Shown: positions 36,789 to 45,239 of the stretch, piece after piece
Layout of the letters: every line of letters starts with the position of its first letter
Numbering within the stretch: position 1 is the stretch's first letter
Source of the DNA: Aureibaculum algae
Lineage (GTDB): Bacteria > Bacteroidota > Bacteroidia > Flavobacteriales > Flavobacteriaceae
Assembly: GCF_006065315.1 (NCBI RefSeq)
Contig: NZ_CP040749.1
Location: 4,548,001 to 4,612,000 of the forward strand
Length of the DNA: 64,000 nucleotides
Direction of reading: 5' to 3'
Position numbers and translations under genes: made by a program
Notes under the pieces: model-generated
Database searches by the model: none
What the model was told of the DNA's origin: nothing
The model's input: the letters and a program-made list of their open reading frames with translations, nothing else

Positions 36789-37106
36789 TTAGTTACTAAC
36801 TGCTTCTTTAACATCATTTGCTTTTTCTTTAACTGCTTCAACAGTTTTTTCAGCACCTTCTTTAACACCTTCTACAGCGTCTTTAGCACCTTCTTTTAAA
36901 TCTTCAGCTTTAGCTTTAACAGAGTCAATAGCCTCATTAGCTGTGTCTTTTACATCTTCAACAGCTTCAGAAGCTGAATCTTTAATGTCTCCTGCTGTTT
37001 CTTCTACGGTATCCATAGCGTCACCAGCTTTGTCTTTTGCTTCTTTACAAGAAACAGCAATTAAACCTACTAGAGCAATTGCAAAAAATCCTTTAAGTAA
37101 TTTCAT
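36789..37106 (-). CDS. Small LEA/apolipophorin-like helical repeat lipoprotein
   Basis: A 105-residue lipoprotein (lipobox AVSC, Cys20). The mature part is one long amphipathic helix made of loosely repeating 11-residue units (DKAGDAMDTVEETAGDIKDS, ASEAVEDVKDTANEAIDSVK, AKAEDLKEGAKDAVEGVKEG). It is almost only A, E, D, K, V and G. This resembles LEA group 3 and YtxH-type stress proteins, which coat membranes or protect proteins during drying or osmotic stress. The stress role is inferred. It is monocistronic with its own terminator. Confidence 0.75.
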   Translation of the reverse strand: MKLLKGFFAIALVGLIAVSCKEAKDKAGDAMDTVEETAGDIKDSASEAVEDVKDTANEAIDSVKAKAEDLKEGAKDAVEGVKEGAEKTVEAVKEKANDVKEAVSN

Positions 37107-37194
37107 TTGTTTTTAAATTTAGTTTTTAATACGTTAACGAAACGCAAAATAACTAATAATATTTCACATGAACAAAGGTTTTTTTTCGTTTTTT

Positions 37195-37575
37195 CTATTC
37201 AGCCTTTTTAACTTCAATTACTTTATATAAATCTCCGCCAGCAATTTGCTCTACAATACCAACTATCTCATTCTCAGTAATCCTATTAGAATCAAACTCT
37301 ACAACACCTGTTTTATTTTCAAAATCAACTTCCGCCATTTTAACTCCTTTTGTCTTTGAAAGCTTCGATTGTATCGTTCTTGCACAACCAATTTCGCATG
37401 TCATTCCATCAATTTCTAACGATATCTTCTCTAAATTTGCAGCAATATTTTCATTATTACCATCAGAATTATGACTTAACACATCCTTATTTTGTGAGTT
37501 CATTTTAGAATTATTACCACATGAAACAAATACACATACTATAATAAGGAGTACTATTGGTTTTAAAATTTTCAT
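37195..37575 (-). CDS. Heavy-metal-associated (HMA) domain lipoprotein
   Basis: A 126-residue protein with signal MKILKPIVLLIIVCVFVSC (lipidated Cys19), a ~30-residue Asn/Ser-rich linker and a C-terminal HMA fold (~50-122: KISLEIDGMTCEIGCARTIQSKLSKTKGVKMAEVDFENKTGVVEF). The metal site is GMTCEIGC, a C-x3-C variant, one residue longer than the usual CxxC of copper chaperones. It should bind a soft metal in the periplasm. No P-type ATPase is adjacent. A TAnnTTTG lies 20 bp upstream of the ATG (37596-37603, minus strand). Confidence 0.8.
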   Translation of the reverse strand: MKILKPIVLLIIVCVFVSCGNNSKMNSQNKDVLSHNSDGNNENIAANLEKISLEIDGMTCEIGCARTIQSKLSKTKGVKMAEVDFENKTGVVEFDSNRITENEIVGIVEQIAGGDLYKVIEVKKAE

Positions 37576-37711
37576 TTATTTATAAATTTATGTTACAAAT
37601 TTAATGAAAAAATCAATTTTACACCTATATATTAAGGGCCACATTGTTCATATTAACAATATTATAACAGATTGCTTAATTAAACAATTAACATTTTTTA
37701 CATTTCACATG

Positions 37712-37741
37712 TTGCTTATTTATAAAATAGAAGTATATTTG
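37712..37741 (+). promoter_or_regulatory. Full promoter of rplU-rpmA (TTG-N19-TATATTTG)
   Basis: The -33 TTG (37712-37714) and the -7 TATATTTG (37734-37741) are separated by 19 bp, within the usual flavobacterial range. It is the clearest two-part promoter in the window. The expected leader is ~53 nt. Confidence 0.75.
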
Positions 37742-37760
37742 CACTCATTTTCAAACAAGC

Positions 37761-37782
37761 AAAACCCTAAACAATGGGTTTT
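37761..37782 (+). promoter_or_regulatory. Leader hairpin of rplU-rpmA, possible attenuator
   Basis: A 7-bp perfect stem (AAAACCC at 37761-37767 with GGGTTTT at 37776-37782, 8-base loop) continues into a T-run, 19 bp before the rplU start and downstream of the promoter. It looks like a small intrinsic terminator inside the leader, so ribosomal-protein feedback or attenuation is possible. I cannot assign it to a named leader family. Confidence 0.4.
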
Positions 37783-37801
37783 TAATAAAAAACATTAATT
37801 T

Positions 37802-38482
37802 ATGTACGCAATTGTAGAGATAGCAGGGCAGCAATTTAAAGTTGCTAAAAACCAGAAGGTTTTTGTACATCGTTTACAAGACAAAGAAGGTTCAGAAGTT
37901 ACTTTTGATAACGTTCTTTTATTGGATGATGGCAAAGTAACCATAGGTGCCCCAGCTATAGAAGGTGCAGCAGTAACTGCTAAAATCCTTAAACACCTAA
38001 AAGGTGACAAAGTAATCGTTTTTAAGAAAAAACGTAGAAAAGGTTACAAAGTAAAAAATGGACACCGTCAATATTTATCTGAAATTCAGATAGAAAGTAT
38101 TGTAGCTAGTGGTGCTAAAAAAGCTAAAAAGGAAGCTCCTAAAAAGGAAGCTCCAAAAAAAGCGGAACCAAAAGTAGCAGCAACTCCGAAACCAGCAGCT
38201 AAAAAAGCTCCTGTTAAAACGGCTAGTGCTGATGATTTAAGAAAAGTTGAAGGTATTGGTCCAAAAATTGCTGAAATTTTTGCTGAAGCTGGTATTGATA
38301 CTTTTGCTAAATTAGCAAAAGCTTCTCAAAAAGAATTAAAAGCTATTTTAGAAGGTGCAGGTTCAAGATATGCATCGAAAAATCCAGGTTCATGGCCAAA
38401 ACAAGCAAAAATGGCTGCTGAAGGTAAATGGGATGAGCTAAAAAAATGGCAAGATGAAACTAAAGGTGGTATTGAAGCTTAA
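37802..38482 (+). CDS. rplU: 50S ribosomal protein L21 with C-terminal helix-hairpin-helix extension
   Basis: A 226-residue protein, about twice the usual length. Residues 1-~103 are a normal L21 (YAIVEIAGQQFKVAKNQKVFVHRL ... KKRRKGYKVKNGHRQYLSEIQIESI). Residues 104-140 are a Lys/Ala/Pro-rich linker (KKEAPKKEAPKKAEPKVAATPKP). Residues 141-226 form a separate domain with a helix-hairpin-helix motif (LRKVEGIGPKIAEIFAEAGI, 147-166) and a conserved end (NPGSWPKQAKMAAEGKWDELKKWQDET). The extension occurs in other Flavobacteriia as I recall and probably binds RNA or DNA. It is followed by rpmA after 39 bp, the universal L21-L27 order. Confidence 0.93.
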   Translation: MYAIVEIAGQQFKVAKNQKVFVHRLQDKEGSEVTFDNVLLLDDGKVTIGAPAIEGAAVTAKILKHLKGDKVIVFKKKRRKGYKVKNGHRQYLSEIQIESIVASGAKKAKKEAPKKEAPKKAEPKVAATPKPAAKKAPVKTASADDLRKVEGIGPKIAEIFAEAGIDTFAKLAKASQKELKAILEGAGSRYASKNPGSWPKQAKMAAEGKWDELKKWQDETKGGIEA

Positions 38483-38521
38483 TACCTCAAAAAAATATTT
38501 AACAATTTAAAACTATAAATC

Positions 38522-38782
38522 ATGGCACATAAAAAAGGTGTAGGTAGTTCTAAGAACGGTAGAGAATCAGAATCGAAACGACTTGGCGTTAAAATATTTG
38601 GAGGTCAAGGTGCTATTGCCGGTAATATTATTATCCGTCAAAGAGGTACTAGTCATCATCCAGGTGAAAATGTATATATGGGAAAAGACCATACATTACA
38701 TGCAAAAGTTGATGGTATTGTAAAATTTACTAAGAAAAGAAACAATAGATCTTATGTTTCTATTGTACCTATTGAAGCTTAA
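38522..38782 (+). CDS. rpmA: 50S ribosomal protein L27
   Basis: An 86-residue protein of the large subunit. It begins [22 protein letters not shown], where the short N-terminus reaches the peptidyl-transferase centre, and no cleavable prepeptide is present. [21 protein letters not shown] and [20 protein letters not shown] are the standard core. It is followed by a terminator. Confidence 0.97.
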   Translation: MAHKKGVGSSKNGRESESKRLGVKIFGGQGAIAGNIIIRQRGTSHHPGENVYMGKDHTLHAKVDGIVKFTKKRNNRSYVSIVPIEA

Positions 38783-38805
38783 CAGCTTTTTAAAATAGAA
38801 TATAT

Positions 38806-38836
38806 AAACCCTTACCTTTTGGTGAGGGTTTTTCTT
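38806..38836 (+). terminator. Terminator of rplU-rpmA
   Basis: An 11-bp stem (38806-38816 with 38821-38831, one G-T pair), a TTTT loop, and a following T-rich run, 23 bp after the rpmA stop. Confidence 0.85.
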
Positions 38837-38867
38837 TTATATTTGTATCTACAATAAAAAATTAAAC

Positions 38868-40319
38868 TTGAGTTCGTTAAAACGATTTTTTAAAGACACC
38901 ATTATATACGGAGTAGCTGCGGTTTTACCAAGAGCGATCAATATACTTTTAACAAAACTCCACACAGAAAAGTTAGAATCAGCTAAATTCGCCGAAAACA
39001 CTTGGTATTTTGTTTTTGCAGCCTATTTTATTGCATTTTTAACTTTTGGTTTAGAAACTGCTTTTTTTAGATTCTTCTCAAAAGAGAAAGAAAAAGGTAA
39101 AATAGTTTCTACATCTTTCATTACTTTAATAGCTTCTACACTACTTTTTTTAGTTGTTCTATTGACTTTCAATAATCAACTATCCCAATTGTTAGGTTTT
39201 GACAACCCCTTACATCTAAAAATATTAACATTTGTTACCGCTTTTGACTTGCTAGTGGTTATTCCTTATGCTTATTTAAGGGTAACAAACAGGCCGATAA
39301 AATTTGCTTTTTATAGAATATCAAATATTATTATCTATGCCTTTTTTAATTTATTCTTTTTATGGTTTATACCTTATGCCATAAAAAACGGCATTAGCTT
39401 ACCCTCATCAATTATAGAGTTCTATCAAAGCACACCTACAGTTGTCTTTATATTTATAGCCAACTTAATAGCTAGTTTTGTTACCTTCTTGATGTTATTA
39501 CCGTCTATGTTCAAATTTGGATTTGGATTTGATAAAAAAATACTTTTAAGAATGTTAGCTTATGGCATACCAATAATGATTGGTGGCTTAGCATATACAA
39601 CTAATGAGAATTTAGACAAATTATTATTAGGCGATATGATTGGTAAAGACCAAATGGGTATTTATGCTGCTTGTTACAAATTAGGAGTGTTTATGACCTT
39701 ATACATTACGGCCTTTAAATTAGGTGCTGAACCCTACTTCTTTAATCAATCTGACAAGGCAAATTCGAAGCAGAATTATGCTAAAATATTAACGTGGTTT
39801 ACGATTATTGGTGCCTTTTTCATGTTATTCGTTGTCGTATATATAGATTTTTTGGCAAGTTTTATAATTGCTGATGAATATTTTGGAGCACTAGCCATTG
39901 TTCCAATTATACTATTAGCCAATTTATTATTAGGAGTTTATAATAATCTATCAGTGTGGTACAAATTAACCGATAAAACAAAATACGGTATGTATTTTTC
40001 AGTGATTGGAGCTCTCATTACAATTGTTTTAAATTTAGTATTTATCCCAAAATATGGATTTATGGCTTCCGCTTGGGCAACATTAATTGCATATGGTAGT
40101 ATGACACTACTTTCTTATTATTATGGTAAAAAATATTATCAAGTTCCATATAAAATAAAAAAAGTATTACTATACATTATACTTTCCTTTGGCTTATCCG
40201 TAGTATCATACTATCAGTTTAAGTCCAATTATTACATATCAACTATATTCGTTTTAGTATTTATTAGTTTTATTTACTTTAACGAAAAAAACGAAATTAA
40301 AACCATCTTCAGAAAATGA
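38868..40319 (+). CDS. Polysaccharide flippase of the MATE/MOP superfamily
   Basis: A 483-residue inner-membrane protein with about 12-14 hydrophobic helices (for example [67 protein letters not shown]). The layout and the [13 protein letters not shown] loop fit the oligosaccharide-flippase (Wzx-like) branch, which moves lipid-linked sugars across the inner membrane. No glycosyltransferase is nearby, so the exported lipid is unknown. The start is a TTG ([11 protein letters not shown]). Its stop overlaps the dut start (ATGA), so the two are coupled. Confidence 0.82.
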   Translation: MSSLKRFFKDTIIYGVAAVLPRAINILLTKLHTEKLESAKFAENTWYFVFAAYFIAFLTFGLETAFFRFFSKEKEKGKIVSTSFITLIASTLLFLVVLLTFNNQLSQLLGFDNPLHLKILTFVTAFDLLVVIPYAYLRVTNRPIKFAFYRISNIIIYAFFNLFFLWFIPYAIKNGISLPSSIIEFYQSTPTVVFIFIANLIASFVTFLMLLPSMFKFGFGFDKKILLRMLAYGIPIMIGGLAYTTNENLDKLLLGDMIGKDQMGIYAACYKLGVFMTLYITAFKLGAEPYFFNQSDKANSKQNYAKILTWFTIIGAFFMLFVVVYIDFLASFIIADEYFGALAIVPIILLANLLLGVYNNLSVWYKLTDKTKYGMYFSVIGALITIVLNLVFIPKYGFMASAWATLIAYGSMTLLSYYYGKKYYQVPYKIKKVLLYIILSFGLSVVSYYQFKSNYYISTIFVLVFISFIYFNEKNEIKTIFRK

Positions 40320-40747
40320 TTGTAAAAATTATCAATAAGTCAAAGCATCCATTACCTAACTATGAAACTATTGCCTCCGCGGGAATGGATTTGAGAGCTA
40401 ATATAGAAGAACCTATTACCCTAAAACCCTTAGAGAGAGCTATTGTAAAAACAGGACTTTTTATTGCTTTACCAATAGCTTATGAAGCTCAAGTAAGACC
40501 TAGAAGTGGTTTAGCTGCTAAAAACGGCATAACAGTTCTCAATGCTCCAGGTACAATTGACGCCGATTATCGTGGAGAAATTGGTGTTATTTTGATAAAC
40601 CTATCAAATGAAGATTTTATTGTAAAAGATGGGGAACGTATCGCTCAACTCGTAATTGCACAATATACTCAGGCAAAATGGGAAAAGGTAGAAATTTTAG
40701 ATGAAACCAAACGAGGAGCAGGAGGATTTGGTAGTACAGGTAAATAG
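40316..40747 (+). CDS. dut: dUTP diphosphatase
   Basis: A 143-residue homotrimeric enzyme that hydrolyses dUTP to dUMP, keeping uracil out of DNA. All five motifs are present in order: [45 protein letters not shown] and the C-terminal [10 protein letters not shown]. It overlaps the flippase stop codon by four bases. Confidence 0.96.
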   Translation: MIVKIINKSKHPLPNYETIASAGMDLRANIEEPITLKPLERAIVKTGLFIALPIAYEAQVRPRSGLAAKNGITVLNAPGTIDADYRGEIGVILINLSNEDFIVKDGERIAQLVIAQYTQAKWEKVEILDETKRGAGGFGSTGK

Positions 40748-40823
40748 ACATTAGAACTTAATGAATAATGGAAGATTTTAAAATTATATCTTCAAACAAT
40801 TTATTGAAATAATACGCTGAAGC

Positions 40824-41498
40824 TTATTCTGATATACTTTTCTCTATAACGCTATCAATTTGCTTCTTTGCTTTATCTGGCAACAAGGATTGTGCAGCAA
40901 GAAAAAGTCCAAATACCATTAATGCGATACCCATACCCCTTTTAATTTTTCTAATAACGATTGGAGTCAGCTTATTCTTTAATTGTTTGGCAAGTAAAAT
41001 TTTCAGCAAATCAGTAATAAAATAAGCTAATAACACAGCCGCAAAATAAGTGAATATTCGAGAGTCGTCCATTTCTAATTGCGGACTCATAACTACAATC
41101 ATTCCTAACCAAAATGCTAATACTCCAATATTAATAAAATTCAATAAAAATCCTTTAAAAAACAATCCAAAATAGTTGTTTTTTTCTACTACAACTAAGT
41201 CATCATCCGTTATAACAGGCTTTCTACGTTTAAAAAATATGAGGAGTCCATAAACAAATAAAATTCCTCCACCTAGTAAAAATAATCTAGGATCATCTTT
41301 GATTTTTTCTAATAAAGTACGACTTCCAAAATAAGAAAAATACAGAAAAATAATGTCTGCAATTATGACACCGATATCAAAAACCAACGCCGCTCTAAAC
41401 CCCTTTGTTGCACTTGTTTCTAACAACACAAAGAAAACTGGGCCTATCATAAATGCAAGACCTATTCCAATGGGTATAGCATTTATAATATCATTCAT
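40824..41498 (-). CDS. LysE-family amino acid exporter-like protein
   Basis: A 224-residue inner-membrane protein with six helices. The N-terminal IPIGIGLAFMIGPVFFVLLETSATKGFRAALVFDIGVIIADI pattern is that of LysE/RhtB exporters, which export amino acids or related small solutes by proton antiport. The substrate cannot be told from sequence. It is monocistronic and convergent with dut. Confidence 0.82.
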   Translation of the reverse strand: MNDIINAIPIGIGLAFMIGPVFFVLLETSATKGFRAALVFDIGVIIADIIFLYFSYFGSRTLLEKIKDDPRLFLLGGGILFVYGLLIFFKRRKPVITDDDLVVVEKNNYFGLFFKGFLLNFINIGVLAFWLGMIVVMSPQLEMDDSRIFTYFAAVLLAYFITDLLKILLAKQLKNKLTPIVIRKIKRGMGIALMVFGLFLAAQSLLPDKAKKQIDSVIEKSISE

Positions 41499-41582
41499 AG
41501 GTTATATATGTTTAGCGTTTGCAACAAATTTATTTCTAACAATTTTAAATTTAATAATGCCTTTTAAAAATTCATTATAGAT

Positions 41583-42635
41583 TTATACATCGTCATAATC
41601 AATGCTAATAGTAGCCGTTGTTGGATGTGCTTGACAAGTTAATATCAATCCTTCCTCAATTTCTCCATCGGTTAAGATAGCGTTTTTATCCATCACTGCC
41701 TTACCCTCGGTAACTTGTGCCAAACATGTACTGCAAATACCTCCTTGACATGAGTATGGAGCATCTAAACCTTTTTTCAATGCAACTTCTAAAATAGTTT
41801 TTCCTCTATCCATTTCAAAAGTATGCTCTTCATCATCTAACATTACTTTAACGATAGTTTTACCTTCAATATTGGCATCGCCAATTTTTTCATCAACATT
41901 TGTTGAAAATAATTCAAAATGGACATTTTTTTCTTTCACTCCCTTATCTAATAAATTTGACTTTATCAAATTTATCATAGGTTCCGGTCCACAAAGAAAA
42001 TAATCATCGAAAGTAAGATCTTTACACTTATTATCTAAAACAAAGTTTAATACAGAAGTATCAATCCTTCCAAAAAGTGCATTTTCTTCTTTATGCTGAC
42101 TGAATACATATTGTACTGTAAAACTAGTTGGGTATGAGGACTGAAGTGCGTCAATTTCTTGTTTAAAAATAACATCCTCTATCGATTTATTACCATAAAC
42201 TAATACAAAATGACTTTCCTTTTCCGTTTCTAATACCGATTTTATCATAGATAAAACAGGTGTTATACCACTACCGGCTGCAAAAGCCATGTAATTTTTT
42301 TTATGCTTACTGTTCGGCATTAAGTCAAACCGACCTTCTGGTCTTGAAACTTCTAAAACATCACCAACGGCCAAATCATTTACAGCATATTTAGAAAACA
42401 GGCCATTATCAACCTTTTTAACAGCTATTTTAAGGATGTTACTCTGTAATGAAGAGCATATGGAATACGCCCGTCTTACTTCGTTATCGTTTAATACTTT
42501 TTTAATGGTTAAATATTGACCAGGAATAAACTTAAAACGTTCTTGTAGATCTTGAGGCACATCAAAAACTATGGAAACCGAATCTTTTGTTTCTTGCTGA
42601 ATCTCTTTTACTGAGAGCTTATAAAATGTAGACAT
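41583..42635 (-). CDS. Ferredoxin-NADP reductase-type flavoprotein with C-terminal 2Fe-2S domain (PaaE-like)
   Basis: A 350-residue electron-transfer enzyme. The FAD site is RRAYSICS (54-61), the NAD(P) site GSGITPVLS (121-129) and the CGPEPM motif is at 215-220. Residues ~258-350 are a plant-type ferredoxin with ligands C296, C301, C304 and C334 (CX4CX2CX29C). This order matches PaaE, the reductase of phenylacetyl-CoA epoxidase, but paaABCD genes are not present, so it may feed another oxygenase or desaturase. It is monocistronic. Confidence 0.87.
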   Translation of the reverse strand: MSTFYKLSVKEIQQETKDSVSIVFDVPQDLQERFKFIPGQYLTIKKVLNDNEVRRAYSICSSLQSNILKIAVKKVDNGLFSKYAVNDLAVGDVLEVSRPEGRFDLMPNSKHKKNYMAFAAGSGITPVLSMIKSVLETEKESHFVLVYGNKSIEDVIFKQEIDALQSSYPTSFTVQYVFSQHKEENALFGRIDTSVLNFVLDNKCKDLTFDDYFLCGPEPMINLIKSNLLDKGVKEKNVHFELFSTNVDEKIGDANIEGKTIVKVMLDDEEHTFEMDRGKTILEVALKKGLDAPYSCQGGICSTCLAQVTEGKAVMDKNAILTDGEIEEGLILTCQAHPTTATISIDYDDV

Positions 42636-42693
42636 TAATTGCTTTTTTAAAGCTGTAAAGTTAGTAAAACCTCCTTAAAATATCGAATAATTA

Positions 42694-43131
42694 CTAACTT
42701 AAAGATATAGAGTCTGGCAACTCATTTTTATCATCTTTTTGATACGGGAAATACTGTTTTAGTTTCGCCCCTGTCTCAAGGATTCCTTCTTTTAAACCTT
42801 CTGTATAACTACCCCTTTTAAAGGCCGTAATGACGTTATTTTTTACACTGTCCCAAAAATTATCTGGAACAGCGATATCAATACCTTTATCTCCTAAAAT
42901 TGAAAATTTTCTATCGTCAACTGCAACATAAAAAAGCACTCCATTTTGTTGCTCTGTTTCATTCATTTTTAAAAAACGAAATACTTCTCTGGCTCTTTCT
43001 AAAGGTTCCTTATCAGTAGATTTCTCCAAGTGAACACGAATTTCACCTGAAGTATTTTGTTCCGCCAAGCGAATAGCTTCAATTATTTCTTGCTCTTCAG
43101 CTTTGGTTAAAAAATCTTCTACTTTAGACAT
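42694..43131 (-). CDS. TPM-domain protein
   Basis: A 145-residue protein that is essentially one TPM (TLP18.3/Psb32/MOLO-1) domain: the opening FLTKAEEQEIIEAIRLAEQNTSGEIRVHLE, then GVLFYVAVDDRKFSILGDKGIDIAVPDNFWDSV, and GSYTEGLKEGILETGAKL. It lacks a signal peptide and membrane helices, so it should be cytosolic. TPM proteins accompany LemA in Bacteroidota and may act in membrane-associated proteolysis or assembly. Only one TPM gene is present here; a second membrane-anchored TPM copy, often found next to LemA, is missing. Confidence 0.85.
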   Translation of the reverse strand: MSKVEDFLTKAEEQEIIEAIRLAEQNTSGEIRVHLEKSTDKEPLERAREVFRFLKMNETEQQNGVLFYVAVDDRKFSILGDKGIDIAVPDNFWDSVKNNVITAFKRGSYTEGLKEGILETGAKLKQYFPYQKDDKNELPDSISLS

Positions 43132-43202
43132 AATTAAGGTACGCGTTTTAGTTCGCGGTGTTAAATAAACATTTTTTTAATTATTACTACTCCTAAATAA
43201 AA

Positions 43203-43805
43203 TTACTCTTTCTTATCACCACTAAAATTAAAATCAACATCTGGAGCGTTTTCAGATCCAGCGTCTGATTTGAATAATGGTAGATGATTGAATCCAAAAA
43301 CCTTTGCAAATAAATTCGTAGGAAATTTCTCTATATAATTTTTATATACTGTAGCGACTTCATTGAATCTATTTCTCTCTACATTAATTCTATTTTCAGT
43401 ACCTTCTAATTGGCTTTGTAATTCTAAAAAATTCTGATTAGCCTTTAATTCTGGATAGCGTTCTACCACAACCATTAATTTACTTAACGCCCCTGAAAGT
43501 CCACTTTGTGCTTGTTGGAATTTAGCCATATTTTCTGGTGTTAAGTCACCAACGTTTATAGAGGTTTTTGTAGCTTCTGCCCTTGCTTTGATTACACCTT
43601 CTAAGGTGCTTTTTTCAAAATCAGCTGCACCTTGCACGGTTTTTACAATATTTGGTATTAAATCTGCTCTACGTTGATAAGCACTTTCTACATTTGCCCA
43701 TTGCTTTTCAGCTGCATTTCTTTTTGGGATAATAGAGTTATAGGTATTTACACCTAAAAAGACTAAAACACCAATAATTATTACGGGAACTAACCATTTT
43801 TTCAT
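43203..43805 (-). CDS. lemA: LemA family protein
   Basis: A 200-residue protein with an N-terminal membrane anchor (WLVPVIIIGVLVFLGVNTYNSI) and a long four-helix bundle facing out. The family motif NAAEKQWANVESAYQRRADLIPNIVKTVQGAADFEKSTLEGVIKARA is complete, as is ENRINVERNRFNEVATVYKNYIEKFPTNLFAKVFGF. The biochemical role is unknown; it is always found with TPM or metalloprotease partners. It lies between the TPM gene and a MerR regulator, 11 bp after the latter. Confidence 0.92.
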   Translation of the reverse strand: MKKWLVPVIIIGVLVFLGVNTYNSIIPKRNAAEKQWANVESAYQRRADLIPNIVKTVQGAADFEKSTLEGVIKARAEATKTSINVGDLTPENMAKFQQAQSGLSGALSKLMVVVERYPELKANQNFLELQSQLEGTENRINVERNRFNEVATVYKNYIEKFPTNLFAKVFGFNHLPLFKSDAGSENAPDVDFNFSGDKKE

Positions 43806-43816
43806 TGTATAAATAT

Positions 43817-44146
43817 TTAGAGTTGATTTTTAATTTTTAGAAGTTCTCCTTTGATGGATTCTAAACGAGCAATAATGTCGAAATTATCTTTTATTTCTTC
43901 AGGTTTCGATTTTAATTTTTTACGAGCACCATCTAATGTAAAACCTCTTTCTTTTACCAAATGATAAATCATTTGAATATTTTTAATATCATCAGGCGTA
44001 AACATTCTGTTACCCTTATTATTCTTTTTAGGCTTAATAACATCAAATTCCTTATCCCAAAAACGAATCAAGGAAGCATTTACATTAAATGCTGTGGCTA
44101 CTTCGCCAATTTTATAATATCTTTTATCAGGTAAATTTATATCCAT
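43817..44146 (-). CDS. MerR-family transcriptional regulator
   Basis: A 109-residue protein with an N-terminal winged helix (YYKIGEVATAFNVNASLIRFWDKEFDVIKPKKNNKGNRMFTPDDIKNI), then a short dimerisation helix (DNFDIIARLESIKGELLKIKNQL). No metal- or ligand-binding C-terminal domain is present, so the signal is unknown. Its start codon shares a base with the M23 peptidase stop (TAATG), so it is translated in step with a cell-wall enzyme. Confidence 0.9.
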   Translation of the reverse strand: MDINLPDKRYYKIGEVATAFNVNASLIRFWDKEFDVIKPKKNNKGNRMFTPDDIKNIQMIYHLVKERGFTLDGARKKLKSKPEEIKDNFDIIARLESIKGELLKIKNQL

Positions 44147-45117
44147 TAATCAAATGATTGTCCTTCTTGAGCAGCAATTTTTAACATTTCTTCAAACTCG
44201 TCAGGTGTTAAGTTACCATAATAGAAATTAATTGGATTGATTGGCTTTCCATTTTTATGCACTTCATAATGCAAATGTGGTCCTGAAGACCTACCTGTAT
44301 TACCAACAAACCCAATAAGATCACCACGTTTAACTGTTTGACCTTGTTTTACATTGTATTTACTCAAGTGAGCGTAAATTGTTTTATAACCATACCCATG
44401 ATCTATTTCAATATGCTCACCAAAACCAGAAGCTCTATTATCAGCCCTATAAATTTTTCCATTTCCAGAGGCATAAATTGGTGTACCTGTAGGTGCTGTA
44501 AAATCCATACCCTTATGCATTTTTCTCGCCTTTGTAAATGGATCTGAACGCCATCCATAGCCAGAAGCCATACGCGTTAAATCTTCATTATTAACAGGCT
44601 GAATTGCCGGAATTGAAGCCAATAATTTTTCCTTATCTTCAGCTAAATTAATTATTTCGTCTAAAGATTTTGATTGAATATAAAGTTGCTTTGAAAGAAT
44701 ATCCATTTTCTTACTAACATCAATTATCATTTCAGAATTTTCAAAACCCTCTAAAGATTTATATCTGTTCACTCCTCCAAATCCAGCTTTTCTTTGTTCA
44801 TCTGGTATTGGGTTCGCTTCAAAATACAACCTATAAATATCATTATCTCTATGTTGGATACCATCTAAGACATTTTCAATTTGAGCCATCTTCTTATCCA
44901 ACAATCCGTAACGTAATTTTAAATTTTCTAATTCACGCTTTTGGGCTTTTTCTTTGGGAGATTCTACAAACTGAAAGGAAATAAACATAAAGATTAAGCC
45001 AAAAGAAATTGCACCTAAAAAAAACACTAGGAATTTTTTAAATTTATCGCGTTTACGTAACACCACTTTTTTATAAGATAGTGTATCTGAATCGTAATAA
45101 TATTTTACTTTAGCCAT
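44146..45117 (-). CDS. M23-family (LytM) peptidoglycan endopeptidase, membrane-anchored
   Basis: A 323-residue protein with a basic cytoplasmic tail, a single membrane helix (FLVFFLGAISFGLIFMFISFQF, ~29-50), a coiled coil (EKAQKRELENLKLRYGLLDKKMAQIENVL) and a C-terminal LytM domain. The zinc ligands H201 and D205 (HKGMDF) and the HLH motif (H281/H283) are intact, so it should be active on peptide cross-links. It heads the M23-MerR-LemA-TPM minus-strand cluster and is divergent from alaS, an arrangement conserved in Flavobacteriia as I recall. Confidence 0.9.
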   Translation of the reverse strand: MAKVKYYYDSDTLSYKKVVLRKRDKFKKFLVFFLGAISFGLIFMFISFQFVESPKEKAQKRELENLKLRYGLLDKKMAQIENVLDGIQHRDNDIYRLYFEANPIPDEQRKAGFGGVNRYKSLEGFENSEMIIDVSKKMDILSKQLYIQSKSLDEIINLAEDKEKLLASIPAIQPVNNEDLTRMASGYGWRSDPFTKARKMHKGMDFTAPTGTPIYASGNGKIYRADNRASGFGEHIEIDHGYGYKTIYAHLSKYNVKQGQTVKRGDLIGFVGNTGRSSGPHLHYEVHKNGKPINPINFYYGNLTPDEFEEMLKIAAQEGQSFD

Positions 45118-45127
45118 AGATTAAAAT

Positions 45128-45145
45128 ATGCTATTTTTGTAGCAT
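45128..45145 (+). promoter_or_regulatory. alaS promoter inside a palindrome
   Basis: ATGCTA (45128-45133) and TAGCAT (45140-45145) form a perfect inverted repeat around six bases. The -7 element TATTTTTG (45132-45139) lies within it. It is 100 bp upstream of alaS and 10 bp upstream of the divergent M23 start, so a bound protein would affect both. In E. coli, AlaRS is known to repress its own gene by binding a palindrome at the promoter; an analogous role here is inference. Confidence 0.45.
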
Positions 45146-45239
45146 TTAAAATGTACTTTAGAATTGCTTAACAAACAAAGTTACAAAATGTTTTGCAAAT
45201 GAAAAGTACTTAATTTTTTTAGTTTATAATCAGTACAAT

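Noticed and set aside
37604-37798. 64-codon frame upstream of rplU
   Set aside because: It covers the -33/-7 promoter and leader of rplU and has no recognisable protein features.
40768-40812. Short peptide frame MEDFKIISSNNLLK after dut
   Set aside because: Fourteen codons only, with no promoter or conservation signal that I can point to. It is best treated as intergenic sequence.
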